Positions 24,683-33,366 of a stretch of 64,000 nt of DNA are shown piece by piece. The notes beneath the pieces were generated by a model. The model saw nothing but the letters and a program-made list of their open reading frames with translations. It was not told the DNA's origin and searched no databases. Source of the DNA: Sphingomonas kyeonggiensis (lineage in GTDB: Bacteria > Pseudomonadota > Alphaproteobacteria > Sphingomonadales > Sphingomonadaceae); the NCBI RefSeq assembly GCF_014204495.1, contig NZ_JACHLN010000004.1, positions 496,001 to 560,000 on the forward strand, read 5' to 3'. Each line of letters starts with the position of its first letter. Within the stretch, counting starts at the first letter, position 1. The translations under genes and the position numbers were made by a program.

Positions 24683-25426
24683 ATGGCGATCGAACGCGAC
24701 CAGGCGTGGGCCGAGACCACGCTGCTGATCGAGGAAGTGCGCGAAGCGGGGCTGGCGATCGGCCTGCCCTTTGTCGCGGCGCAGGGCGACATCGCCGACC
24801 CCGAGCCGATGCGCGATGCCGATGGCCGCCCCTATGCCGAGACGCATTTCCAGTGGCTCGATCCCTCGGACCAATATTGGCACAATCGCCGGCTCGCGCT
24901 GCATGCGCCCTTCCTGCAGGTGGCGCGGGTGATGGCCGAGCCGTGCTTCTATGCCGAGGGCCGGCTCGGCACCTGGCGGACCAGCGCGCTGCTCGAGTCG
25001 ATCGACTGCCGGCAGGTGACCGCGACCACGGGGATCGCGGCGGCGATCATCGCGCCGGTGCACCTGCCGCGCGCGATCGTCGGCGCGGTGGTGTGGGCCG
25101 GGCGCGAGGGCGACGCGATCGAGCAGAAGTTCGCGAAGCATGCGGTGCGGCTGCAGGGACTGGCGCTCAAGCTGGTGGCGAGCCATGCCGAGGCCTCCTC
25201 GCGGCTGCGCGCGGCGTCGGGGCCGATGGTGCTGACCCGGCGCGAGGTCCAGTGCCTGCGCTGGGCGGCGGCGGGCAAGACCGATGGCGAGATCGGGATC
25301 ATCCTGTCGCTGTCGACCTCGACGGTGCGGTTCCATTTGCGCAATGCGGGGGGCAAGCTGGGCAGCACCGGACGGGCGCAGGCGATCCAGATCGCGGCGG
25401 GGCTGGGGTTTGTGAGCGCGCGGTAG
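24683..25426 (+). CDS. LuxR-type regulator, second orphan copy
   Basis: A 247-aa paralogue of the regulator at 10522. The N-terminal sensor domain shares the GLP.VAA.GDI, AEP.FY..GR...WR and IIAPVHLP..IVGAVVWA blocks, and the C-terminal helix-turn-helix shares TRREVQCL..AAAGKTDGEIG almost identically. GGGAGAG precedes the ATG. The near-identical DNA-binding helices suggest that both could recognise the CTATCAC/CGATAGC palindromes, while the divergent sensor domains would read different ligands. No such palindrome lies directly upstream of this gene; only a weak CTGGTA/TTACAG pair is visible. No luxI is present. Confidence 0.85.
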   Translation: MAIERDQAWAETTLLIEEVREAGLAIGLPFVAAQGDIADPEPMRDADGRPYAETHFQWLDPSDQYWHNRRLALHAPFLQVARVMAEPCFYAEGRLGTWRTSALLESIDCRQVTATTGIAAAIIAPVHLPRAIVGAVVWAGREGDAIEQKFAKHAVRLQGLALKLVASHAEASSRLRAASGPMVLTRREVQCLRWAAAGKTDGEIGIILSLSTSTVRFHLRNAGGKLGSTGRAQAIQIAAGLGFVSAR

Positions 25427-25450
25427 GTTTCGACACTCCCGGCCCCTTCC

Positions 25451-25551
25451 GTTCCCCGGCGAAGGCCGGGGGTCCAGTTTCGGCGCACTCTCGATGGCGC
25501 CGGAGACTCTCGAGCGACATGGCAACTGGGCCCCGGCCTTCGCCGGGGAAC
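25451..25551. repeat. 101-bp bipartite inverted repeat, family A copy 3
   Basis: GTTCCCCGGCGAAGGCCGGG and CCCGGCCTTCGCCGGGGAAC enclose TCTCGATGGCGCCGGAGACT, nearly the same inner sequence as copies 2 and 4. It is located downstream of the second LuxR-type gene. Confidence 0.85.
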
Positions 25552-25654
25552 TGGAAGGTGGCGGGGAAGCGACTTGCGCTCTTCCCGCCCTAGCACTTCT
25601 CGCAGTTGCCGCATCCGCCTGCTTCGCCAAGGCTTTACCGGTGGAGGACCGGTG

Positions 25655-26743
25655 GTGAATTTCGAGCTTTCCGAAGAACAGGCGATGCTGCGCGACATGC
25701 TGCGGCGCTATCTGCGCGAGCAGTATGACTTCGAGACGCGGCGGGCGCGGGTGGGCGCCGGGCGCGGGCAGGATGCGGCGCTGTGGCGCGCGCTGGCGGA
25801 GCTGGGGATCCTCGGCGTGCTGCTGCCCGAGGCGGCCGGCGGCATGGGTGGCGGGCCGATCGAGGCGATGCTGGTTTCCGAGCTGCTCGGCGAGGCGCTG
25901 GTCGCGGAACCGTTCCTGGAGACGGTGGTGATCGGCGCGGCGCTGCTGGCGCACGGCGGCGCGCGAGCCGAGGCCTTGCTGGCGGAGATCGCCGGCGGCG
26001 CGGTGCGGATCGCGTCGTCACTCGAGCCCGCGATGCTCGCGGCCGAGCCGGCGCCGGGGGGCTGGCATCTTCGGGGCAAGCTTTCGGTGGTGGTCGGTGT
26101 GCCGGGGGCGAGCCATCTGGTCGTGGCGGCGCGGACTTGCGGAGACGGGCCTTCGCTGTTCCTGGTCGAGGCCGGAACGCCGGGGGTAACGATCCAGGGC
26201 TATCAGCTGATCGACGACCGGCCGGCCGGGGATGTCGAGATCGATGCGCACCTGCCCGGCGATGCGCTGCTCGGCGCGCCGGGTGCGGCGGGGCCGGTGA
26301 TCGAAGCGGTGCTCGATGCGGCGCGGGCCGCACTGTGCGCCGAGGCGGTGGGCGTGCTGCGGCGCATGCTCGACGATAGCGTGGAATTCGCCAAGCAGCG
26401 GCGGCAGTTCGGCCAGCCGCTGGCGGCTTTCCAGGCGCTGCAGCACCGGATGGTCGACATGTTCCTGGCGCTCGAACAGGCCGTGTCGGCGAGCCATCTC
26501 GCGACGCTCAACCTGGGGGCGCCGCCCGAGGCGCGGGCGCGCGCGGTCGCCGCGGCCAAGGCGACGATCGGCAAGGCGGCGCGCTTCATCGGCGAGAACG
26601 CGGTGCAGCTCCACGGCGCGATGGGAATGACCGACGAGCTGGCGGTCGGCCATTATTTCAAGCGGGCGACGGTGATCGCGCAGAGCTTCGGCAGCACCGA
26701 TGCGCAGGTGGCGCGCTATGCGGCGCTGATGCGGGCGGCGTAG
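25655..26743 (+). CDS. Acyl-CoA dehydrogenase, small-subunit (FadE-like) type
   Basis: A 362-aa acyl-CoA dehydrogenase-fold protein starting at GTG (VNFELSEEQAMLRDMLRRYL) seven bases after GGAGG. The beta-domain carries LRGKLSVVVGVPGASHLVVA rather than a strong TEPGAGSD flavin motif, and the C-terminus has QLHGAMGMTDELAVGHYFKR. Such divergent subunits often pair with a full-motif partner in heteromeric enzymes of steroid and branched-acyl degradation. The convergent gene at 26890 encodes the TEPGAGSD-like partner type, so a heteromeric pair is plausible. High-GC codon use matches its neighbours. Pairing is inference. Confidence 0.85.
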   Translation: MNFELSEEQAMLRDMLRRYLREQYDFETRRARVGAGRGQDAALWRALAELGILGVLLPEAAGGMGGGPIEAMLVSELLGEALVAEPFLETVVIGAALLAHGGARAEALLAEIAGGAVRIASSLEPAMLAAEPAPGGWHLRGKLSVVVGVPGASHLVVAARTCGDGPSLFLVEAGTPGVTIQGYQLIDDRPAGDVEIDAHLPGDALLGAPGAAGPVIEAVLDAARAALCAEAVGVLRRMLDDSVEFAKQRRQFGQPLAAFQALQHRMVDMFLALEQAVSASHLATLNLGAPPEARARAVAAAKATIGKAARFIGENAVQLHGAMGMTDELAVGHYFKRATVIAQSFGSTDAQVARYAALMRAA

Positions 26744-26761
26744 GTCGTAGCAATATTCGGT

Positions 26762-26861
26762 GTTCCCCGGCGAAGGCCGGGGCCCAGTCTCGACGCAGCA
26801 TCGATGGCGCGGGAGACTCTCGAACCACATTGCAACTGGGCCCCGGCCTTCGCCGGGGAAC
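26762..26861. repeat. 100-bp bipartite inverted repeat, family A copy 4
   Basis: GTTCCCCGGCGAAGGCCGGG and its complement enclose CATCGATGGCGCGGGAGACT. It lies exactly between the two convergent acyl-CoA dehydrogenase genes and fills most of that gap, consistent with a bidirectional terminator role. Confidence 0.85.
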
Positions 26862-26889
26862 CGTTAAAGCAAGCAGCGCGCCCTGGACA

Positions 26890-28092
26890 TCACAGCCCCA
26901 GCACGGCTTTCGCCAGGATATTGCGCTGGATCTCGTTCGATCCCGCATAGATCGAGCCGGCGCGCTCGTTGAGGTAGCGCAGCGGGGCGAGCGCCTGCCA
27001 GGGGGCGCCGGTGGCGTGGCCGTCGGCCGGCGGGGTGTAGGCGGGGATCGCGCCGCCGGGCATTACGACATGCGGCTGATAGGCGAGGCCCTGGGCGCCC
27101 GCCGCCTCGAGATGGAGCGCGGCCAGGTCCTGCGCCAGCTCGGTGCCGAGGATCTTCATCATCGAGGCAAGCGCGCCGACGCTGGCGCCTTCGCTGGCCG
27201 AGAGCAGGCGCAGCTCCATCATCTCGAGCACATCGATGCGGATGCGCAGCTCGGCGAGGCGGGTGGCGAGGACGGAGTCGGCGAGCCGCTCTGCGGCCGC
27301 GGCTTCGATCTCGCTGACGCGGACCTGGAGCGCGGGCGCGTAGGCACCGCCGCGCTCGAATTCGAGCAGGTATTTCGCCACCGACCAGCCGGCATCGACT
27401 TCGCCCAGCACATTGGCGCGCGGGGCGCGGACATTGTCGAAGAACACCTGGTTCTGCACATGCTCGCCCGAGGTCATCAGGATCGGGCGGACCTCGATGC
27501 CGGGCAGGTCCATGGGGACGAGCAGGAAGGTGATGCCCTGTTGCGGGCGGCCCTGTTTCGAGGTGCGGACGAGGCAGAAGATCCAGTTCGCCTCGGTGGC
27601 GTGGGTGGTCCAGATCTTCGAGCCGTCGAGGATGAAGTCGTCGCCGTCCGGCTCGGCGCGCATCTGGAGCGAGGCGAGGTCGGAGCCGGCGCCGGGCTCG
27701 GAATAGCCCTGGCAGAAGAAGACTTCGCCGGTGAGGATGCGGGGGAGGAACCAGGCCTTCTGCTCGGGGGTGCCGAAGCGGATGATGACATGGGCGACCA
27801 TGTGGATGCCCATCGGCGAGAGCGAGGGCGCGCCGGCCGCGATGCGCTCGCGGTTGAAGATGTAATGCTGGGCGACGCTCCAGTCGCAGCCGCCATGCTC
27901 GACCGGCCAGTGCGGGGCGGCCCAGCCGCGCGCGTGGAGGATGTGCTGCCAGGCCATGCTGGCTTCGTGATCGGGATAGACGCTGGTCGCCAGCGTGCCG
28001 GCGCGGCGGATCTCGGGGGTGAGCTTGTCGGCGAGGAAGGCGCGCACCTCGTCGCGGAAGGCGAGCTCGGCCTGGGTCCAGTCCATGTCCAT
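26890..28092 (-). CDS. Acyl-CoA dehydrogenase
   Basis: A 400-aa acyl-CoA dehydrogenase with the flavin motif QGYSEPGAGSDLASL (near 130-144), the substrate-loop KIWTTHATEANWIFCLVRT and the C-terminal ERAGSIYAGSNEIQRNILAK. This pattern is of the branched or bulky-substrate group rather than the straight-chain enzymes at 6981 and 32172. GGAGCCC precedes the ATG at 28092; an in-frame ATG two codons later also exists. It is third in a leftward operon with an SDR and a nitronate-monooxygenase-like flavoprotein, 11 bases after the latter, and controlled from palindromic operator site 3. Confidence 0.9.
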   Translation of the reverse strand: MDMDWTQAELAFRDEVRAFLADKLTPEIRRAGTLATSVYPDHEASMAWQHILHARGWAAPHWPVEHGGCDWSVAQHYIFNRERIAAGAPSLSPMGIHMVAHVIIRFGTPEQKAWFLPRILTGEVFFCQGYSEPGAGSDLASLQMRAEPDGDDFILDGSKIWTTHATEANWIFCLVRTSKQGRPQQGITFLLVPMDLPGIEVRPILMTSGEHVQNQVFFDNVRAPRANVLGEVDAGWSVAKYLLEFERGGAYAPALQVRVSEIEAAAAERLADSVLATRLAELRIRIDVLEMMELRLLSASEGASVGALASMMKILGTELAQDLAALHLEAAGAQGLAYQPHVVMPGGAIPAYTPPADGHATGAPWQALAPLRYLNERAGSIYAGSNEIQRNILAKAVLGL

Positions 28093-28103
28093 GCGGGGCT
28101 CCT

Positions 28104-29093
28104 TCAGGCGAGTACGGGTTCGGGGGAGAGCATGGCCGCCAGGCGGCGGGCGATGATTGCCTCGGCCTCCTCGACGATGCGCTCGACCAGTTCGCGGACG
28201 GTGGGGATGTCGTGGATCAGGCCCTGGACCATGCCGGCGGTCCAGATGCCGTGATCGGTGTCGCCGGACACCAGCCCCTCGCGGCCGCGGGCGCCCTTCA
28301 CCAGGGCGGCGACATCCTCGAACGGGCGGCCCTCGCGCTCGATCGCGACGACCTGCTCGGCGATGCGGTTGCGGGCGACCCGGGCGCTGTTGCGGTAGGA
28401 GCGGAAGATCAGCTCGGTCGCGCGCTCGTCGTTTGCGACCATCGCCGCCTTGAAATTGTCGTGGATCGGCGCCTCGCGCGTGGCGCAGAAGCGGGTGCCC
28501 ATGTTGATGCCGTCGGCGCCGAGCGCGAGGGCCGCCGCCAGCCCGCGGCCGTCGCCGAAGCCGCCGCTGGCGAGGATCGGGACCTTCACCTTGTCGGCGG
28601 CGGCGGGGATCAGGATCAGGCCGGGGATATCGTCCTCGCCCGGATGGCCGGCGCATTCGAAACCGTCGATCGAGATCGCATCGACCCCCATCCGCTCGGC
28701 GGAGAGCGCGTGGCGGACGGCGGTGCATTTGTGGATCACCTTGACGCCGGCGGCCTTGAAATCGTCGACATGCTCCTGCGGCTTGTAGCCGGCGGTCTCG
28801 ACGATCCCGACGCCGCTCTCGATGATCGCGCGGCGATACTCCGCATAGGGCGGCGGGTTGATCGAGGGGAGGATCGTCAGGTTCACCCCGAAGATCCTGT
28901 CGGTGCGCTCGCGGACCCGGGCGATCTCCTTCACCAGCGCCTCGGGCGTCGGCTGGGTGAGCGCGGTGAGGAAGCCGAGCGCGCCGGCCTCGGCGACGGG
29001 GGCGACGAGATCGGCGGTGCCGACCCACATCATCCCGCCCTGCACGATCGGATGCTCGACGCCGAAAGCCTCGGTGAAACGGGTGCGGATCAT
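28104..29093 (-). CDS. Nitronate monooxygenase-like flavoprotein
   Basis: A 329-aa FMN-dependent TIM-barrel protein of the 2-nitropropane dioxygenase family. It has VEHPIVQGGMMWVGTADLV at the N-terminus, the ECAGHPGEDD phosphate/substrate segment, the PILASGGFGDGRGLAAALAL FMN loop and GADGINMGTRF. Most close relatives inside beta-oxidation clusters do not have a demonstrated nitronate substrate and may act as enoyl reductases or redox partners. AGGAGGAAAA upstream supports the start. It sits between an SDR and an acyl-CoA dehydrogenase with gaps of about 12 bases, so it is cotranscribed with both. The true reaction here is unknown. Confidence 0.85.
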   Translation of the reverse strand: MIRTRFTEAFGVEHPIVQGGMMWVGTADLVAPVAEAGALGFLTALTQPTPEALVKEIARVRERTDRIFGVNLTILPSINPPPYAEYRRAIIESGVGIVETAGYKPQEHVDDFKAAGVKVIHKCTAVRHALSAERMGVDAISIDGFECAGHPGEDDIPGLILIPAAADKVKVPILASGGFGDGRGLAAALALGADGINMGTRFCATREAPIHDNFKAAMVANDERATELIFRSYRNSARVARNRIAEQVVAIEREGRPFEDVAALVKGARGREGLVSGDTDHGIWTAGMVQGLIHDIPTVRELVERIVEEAEAIIARRLAAMLSPEPVLA

Positions 29094-29105
29094 GGATTTT
29101 CCTCC

Positions 29106-29867
29106 TTAGAGCGACTGGCCGTCATCGACGGTGACCACCGATCCGGTGACGAAGCGGCTCGCCGGGCCGCACAGATAGGCGACCGCCCCGTCGAGCGCGT
29201 CGCCGTCCATCAGCCGGCGGCGGGGCCATTTGGCGATCTGCCTGTGCCCGGCTTCGGTGCCGAACCAATCGGCGTTGAGATCGGTCTCGATATAGCCGGG
29301 GCACAGGATGTTGAGGTTGACGCCCTTGTTCGCCCAGTCGCGCGCCAGCACCCGGCCGAGCTGGAGTACCGCGGCCTTGGAGGCGCTGTACGCCGCCAGC
29401 CCGGCCGAGACCGACTGGGCGGTGATCGACGATACGATCAGCACGCGCCCGTCCGCCCTGGCCGCGATCATCCGCCGGGCGCCTTCGCGGACGGTGAGGA
29501 ACACGCCGCGGACATTGACCGCCAGCACCTGGTCGAACGCCGCGATGTCGAGATCGAGCGCGGGGCCCTCCATGTTCATGCCGGCATTGGCGATGACCGT
29601 ATCGACCGTGCCGAACGCGGCTTCGGCAGCGTCATAGGCGGACTGGACCGAGGCTTCGTCGGTGACGTCCATCGCCACGCCGATCGCCTCCCCGCCCCCG
29701 GCGACGATCGAGTCGCGCAATTCGGCGAGCAGCGATTCGCGGCGGGCAGCGAGCACCAGCCGAGCACCACGCGATGCCAGGAGGCGGGCGAACCGCGCGC
29801 CCAGCCCGGAGGACGCGCCCGTCACCAGCGCCACGCGCCCCGCAAGATCGCGTTCCCCGTTGCCCAC
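29106..29867 (-). CDS. Short-chain dehydrogenase/reductase
   Basis: A 253-aa classical SDR with TGASSGLG (residues 16-23), NAGM (about 93-96), SSITAQSV and the YSASKAAVL active site (about 159-163), plus the CPGYIETDL C-terminal substrate loop. It oxidises or reduces a hydroxyl or keto group, probably on an acyl-CoA or terpenoid. The start is GTG behind GGAGTGGAGAGG. It is the first gene of the SDR/flavoprotein/acyl-CoA dehydrogenase operon and is divergent from the large bifunctional beta-oxidation gene across an 82-base promoter carrying operator site 3. Confidence 0.88.
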   Translation of the reverse strand: MGNGERDLAGRVALVTGASSGLGARFARLLASRGARLVLAARRESLLAELRDSIVAGGGEAIGVAMDVTDEASVQSAYDAAEAAFGTVDTVIANAGMNMEGPALDLDIAAFDQVLAVNVRGVFLTVREGARRMIAARADGRVLIVSSITAQSVSAGLAAYSASKAAVLQLGRVLARDWANKGVNLNILCPGYIETDLNADWFGTEAGHRQIAKWPRRRLMDGDALDGAVAYLCGPASRFVTGSVVTVDDGQSL

Positions 29868-29896
29868 GCCTCTCCACTCCGCTAGTTGTTTCTCGA

Positions 29897-29914
29897 TTTA
29901 ATTAGCCGAATAAA
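29897..29914. promoter_or_regulatory. Candidate TetR-type operator, site 3
   Basis: TTTAATTAGCCGAATAAA, the third member of the YTTARTY-N4-GAWTAAR set, is centred in the short divergent promoter of the SDR operon and the hydratase/dehydrogenase operon. It is the weakest of the three in symmetry but keeps the TTTAAT and GA-TAA positions of site 2 at identical spacing. Confidence 0.45.
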
Positions 29915-29949
29915 TGCGAAAGAAACAAAGCGCGAGAGGAAATTTAGTC

Positions 29950-32037
29950 ATGCAGATAAATTCGGTCGCCCAGCTCGATGTGGCGGGCGGTATCGCGACG
30001 CTCACGCTCGATTCCCCGCCGGTGAACGCGCTGTCCGCCGCGGTGCGCGACGGGCTCGACCAGGGCTTTCGCGCGGCGATCGAGGATGAAGCCGTGCAGG
30101 GCATCGTGCTGATCTGTGCCGGGCGCACCTTCATCGCGGGTGCCGATATCAGCGAATTCGACAAGGCGCCGACGGGCGCGCCGCTGCACGACGTGCTCGC
30201 GCTGATCGAGGGATCGCCCAAGCCGGTGGTCGCGGCGATCCACGGTACCGCGCTGGGCGGCGGGCTGGAGACGGCCCTGGTGTGCGACTACCGCGTCGCA
30301 ACCCCTTCCGCGAAGCTCGGGCTGCCCGAAGTCGCGCTCGGCCTGCTGCCCGGCGCCGGCGGCACCCAGCGGCTGCCGCGCGTGGTCGGTGCCGAAGCGG
30401 CGCTGGAGATGATGGCGATCGGCAAGCCGGTGCGCGCAAAGGATGCGCTGGCGATGGGGCTGGTCGATGCGATCACCGGCGAGGAGACGCTGCACGCCGA
30501 TGCGGTGGCGTTCCTCAAGGCTCGGCTCGACACACCGCGCACTCGCATCCGCGACCGTACCGACAGGATCGCCGGGCAGGATCCCGCGCTGTTCCACGCC
30601 TTCCGCGCCAAGCATGCCCGCGCCTTCAAGGGCTTCAAGGCACCGGAGAACATCATCAAGGCGGTCGAGGCCGCGGTCACCCTGCCCTTCGACGCGGGCA
30701 TGAAGCGCGAGGCGGAACTGTTCTGGGAGCTGTTCCGCAGCCGCGAATCCGCCGCGCAGCGCTACTTCTTCTTCGCCGAGCGCCAGACCGCCAAGGTGCC
30801 CGACCTGGCCGCCGACCTGCCCGAGATTCCGGTGCGGCGCGTCGGCGTGATCGGCGCGGGCACGATGGGCGGTGGCATCGCGATGAACTTCCTCAATGTC
30901 GGGCTGCCGGTGACGATCGTCGAGCAGGCGCAGGAAGCGCTCGACCGCGGCGTGGCGACGATCCGGCGCAACTATCAGGTGACGGTCGACAAGGGACGGA
31001 TGACCGCCGAGCAGCTCGAGCAGCGCATGGCCCTGCTCACCCCCAGCCTGGAGTTCGAGGCGCTGAGCGCAGTCGACCTGGTGATCGAGGCGGTGTTCGA
31101 GAAGCTGTCGCTCAAGCAGGAGATCTTCGCGCGGCTCGACAAGGTGGCGAAGCCGGACGCGATCCTGGCGACCAACACGTCCTTCCTCGATGTCGATGCG
31201 ATCGCCGCCGCGACCGGGCGGCCCGAAAGCGTGGTCGGCATGCACTTCTTCTCGCCGGCCAATGTGATGAAGCTGCTGGAGGTGGTGCGCGGTGCCGAGA
31301 CCGATCCGCAGGTGGTCGCCGCCGCGATGGCGATCGGCCGCCGGATCGGCAAGGTCGCGGTGCTGAGCAGGGTGTGTGACGGCTTCATCGCCAACCGGAT
31401 GATGGCGCCGCGCATGGCCGCCGCCCAGGCGCTGATCCTCGAAGGGCCGCTGCCCTGGGAGGTGGACCAGGTGATGCTCGACTATGGCTTCCCGATGGGG
31501 CCGTTCGCGATGCTCGACCTGGTCGGGCTCGACGTGATCGGCTGGGATGCGGCGACGAGCAGCTCTTCGAGCGTGGTGGAAATACTGTGCGAGATGGGCC
31601 GCTGGGGGCAGAAGAAAGGCGGCGGCTATTATGACTATGACGAGAAGCGCCGGGCCGCGCCCTCGCCTATCGCCGAGCAGGTGATCCGCGACTTCGCGGC
31701 GAAGACCGGGGTGGCGCAGCGCCAGTTCAGCGACGCGGAGATCGTCGCGCGGCTGCTCTATCCGGTGGTCAATGAAGGCGCCAAGATCCTTGAGGAAGGC
31801 GTGGCGATCCGCGCCTCCGACGTCGATGTCGCGCTGGTCTATGGCTATGGCTGGCCGGTGTTCACCGGCGGCCCACTGTTCTGGGCGGACGGCGTGGGGC
31901 TGGCGAAGATCGCCGATGCGCTGGAGGAAATGGGGCATACCCCCTCCCCGCTGCTGCGCGCGCTTGCGGAGCAGGGCAAGCCGATCCACCAATATCGCAG
32001 CGTGGCGCCGGTGGGGCGGGTTGTGGAAGTGGCTTAG
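29950..32037 (+). CDS. Bifunctional enoyl-CoA hydratase/3-hydroxyacyl-CoA dehydrogenase
   Basis: A 695-aa fused beta-oxidation enzyme. The N-terminal crotonase domain (about 1-190) has the oxyanion-hole GRTFIAGADISEF and HGTALGGGLETAL plus LPEVALGLLPGAGGTQRL. After a linker, the NAD-binding dehydrogenase domain starts at RVGVIGAGTMGGGIAMN (about 298), with the catalytic histidine in GMHFFSPANVMKLLEVV, and two C-terminal 3HCDH helical domains follow. It hydrates 2-enoyl-CoA and oxidises the 3-hydroxy product in one polypeptide. GAGAGGA precedes the ATG at 29950. It heads an operon with an acyl-CoA dehydrogenase and a nitroreductase. Confidence 0.94.
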   Translation: MQINSVAQLDVAGGIATLTLDSPPVNALSAAVRDGLDQGFRAAIEDEAVQGIVLICAGRTFIAGADISEFDKAPTGAPLHDVLALIEGSPKPVVAAIHGTALGGGLETALVCDYRVATPSAKLGLPEVALGLLPGAGGTQRLPRVVGAEAALEMMAIGKPVRAKDALAMGLVDAITGEETLHADAVAFLKARLDTPRTRIRDRTDRIAGQDPALFHAFRAKHARAFKGFKAPENIIKAVEAAVTLPFDAGMKREAELFWELFRSRESAAQRYFFFAERQTAKVPDLAADLPEIPVRRVGVIGAGTMGGGIAMNFLNVGLPVTIVEQAQEALDRGVATIRRNYQVTVDKGRMTAEQLEQRMALLTPSLEFEALSAVDLVIEAVFEKLSLKQEIFARLDKVAKPDAILATNTSFLDVDAIAAATGRPESVVGMHFFSPANVMKLLEVVRGAETDPQVVAAAMAIGRRIGKVAVLSRVCDGFIANRMMAPRMAAAQALILEGPLPWEVDQVMLDYGFPMGPFAMLDLVGLDVIGWDAATSSSSSVVEILCEMGRWGQKKGGGYYDYDEKRRAAPSPIAEQVIRDFAAKTGVAQRQFSDAEIVARLLYPVVNEGAKILEEGVAIRASDVDVALVYGYGWPVFTGGPLFWADGVGLAKIADALEEMGHTPSPLLRALAEQGKPIHQYRSVAPVGRVVEVA

Positions 32038-32044
32038 GGTATCG

Positions 32045-32122
32045 GTTCCCCGGCGAAAGCCGGGGCCCAGGGTAACCGAGCGGTTTCCTTTGCGACCCTG
32101 GGCCCCGGCTTTCGCCGGGGAA
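32045..32122. repeat. Short family A-like inverted repeat
   Basis: GTTCCCCGGCGAAAGCCGGG and CCCGGCTTTCGCCGGGGAAG enclose only about 38 bases; the nested CCCAGGGTAACC/GACCCTGGG arms extend the pairing. The arms match family A but the inner sequence differs and the element is about 22 bases shorter. It lies inside a likely operon between the bifunctional enzyme and the acyl-CoA dehydrogenase. Confidence 0.8.
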
Positions 32123-32171
32123 GCAAAGAGCTGAAACTCGATAGAATCGAAGACCACCAAGGAGACGGGAT

Positions 32172-33314
32172 GTGCTGAACACCAACGGGCGCACCGCCTA
32201 TGACGAGGAACAGGCGCTGTTCCGCGACCAGGTGCGCAGGTTCTTCGATGCCAAGCTGACGCCCAATCTCGAGCGCTGGGAGGAGGAAGGCATCGTCGAT
32301 CGCCAGTTCTGGCGCGATTGCGGCGAGGCCGGGCTGCTCTGCCCGACCATGCCCGTGGAATATGGCGGGCTGGGCCTCGACTTCGGCTACAACGCCGTCA
32401 TCGGCGAGGAGCTGGCCTGGTCCGGCTCGTCGGCGGGCATCACGCTGCAATCGGATATCGTTGCCGACTATATCCTCCACTACGGATCGGAGGAGCAGAA
32501 GCAGCAATGGCTGCCGGGGATGATCTCGGGCGAAGTGATCACCGCGATCGCGATGACCGAGCCGGGCGCGGGATCGGACCTGCAAGGCGTGAAGACCACC
32601 GCGCGCAAGGACGGCAACCATTATGTCGTCAACGGCTCCAAGACCTATATCACCAATGGCCAGAACGCCGACCTGATCATCGTCGTCGCCAAGACCGATC
32701 CCGAGGCGGGGGCGAAGGGGACGTCGCTGATCCTGGTCGAGGCCAGCCGCGAAGGCTTCGCGCGCGGGCGCAACCTCGACAAGATCGGCCAGCATTCGGC
32801 GGATACGTCCGAGCTGTTCTTCAACGATGTCCGCGTGCCCATCACCAATTGCCTGGGCGAGGAAGGGCGCGGCTTCGCCTATCTGATGAACCAGCTGCCG
32901 CAGGAACGCCTGTCGATCGCGGTGGGCGCGCAGGCGGCGGCGCAGCGGGCGTTCGACGAGGCGCTGGCCTTCGTCAAGGAGCGCAAGGCGTTCGGCAAGA
33001 TGGTGTTCGACTTCCAGAACACGCGCTTCGTGCTGGCCGACCTGGCGAGCAAGCTGCAGGTTGGCTGGGCGCATCTCGACTGGGCGATCCGGCGGCATGT
33101 CGCCGGCGAGCTGACCGCGGTGGAGGCCTCGGCGGCGAAGCTGTGGCACACCGACCTGCAGGGCGAAGTGTGCGACGCGGCGCTGCAGCTGCACGGCGGG
33201 GCGGGATACATGAACGAGTATCCGATCGCGCGGCTGTGGCGCGATGCCCGGGTTTCGCGGATCTATGGGGGGACGAACGAGATCATGAAGGAAGTGATCG
33301 GGCGGTCGCTTTGA
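32172..33314 (+). CDS. Acyl-CoA dehydrogenase
   Basis: A 380-aa enzyme, paralogous along its full length with that at 6981-8123: it shares AIAMTEPGAGSDLQ, NLDKIG.H.ADTSELFF, ERKAFGK.VFDFQNTRF and QLHGGAGYMNEYPIAR. It performs the first oxidation step of beta-oxidation. The start is GTG at 32172, three bases after GGAGACGG; an ATG at 32170 is out of frame and closes at once. It is 134 bases downstream of the hydratase/dehydrogenase gene, with a repeat between, and is followed by a nitroreductase. Confidence 0.9.
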   Translation: MLNTNGRTAYDEEQALFRDQVRRFFDAKLTPNLERWEEEGIVDRQFWRDCGEAGLLCPTMPVEYGGLGLDFGYNAVIGEELAWSGSSAGITLQSDIVADYILHYGSEEQKQQWLPGMISGEVITAIAMTEPGAGSDLQGVKTTARKDGNHYVVNGSKTYITNGQNADLIIVVAKTDPEAGAKGTSLILVEASREGFARGRNLDKIGQHSADTSELFFNDVRVPITNCLGEEGRGFAYLMNQLPQERLSIAVGAQAAAQRAFDEALAFVKERKAFGKMVFDFQNTRFVLADLASKLQVGWAHLDWAIRRHVAGELTAVEASAAKLWHTDLQGEVCDAALQLHGGAGYMNEYPIARLWRDARVSRIYGGTNEIMKEVIGRSL

Positions 33315-33366
33315 ACCTCGTCACCCCGGGCCTGAGCCTGGGCGACGGAAACTGGAGAGGGCAGCC

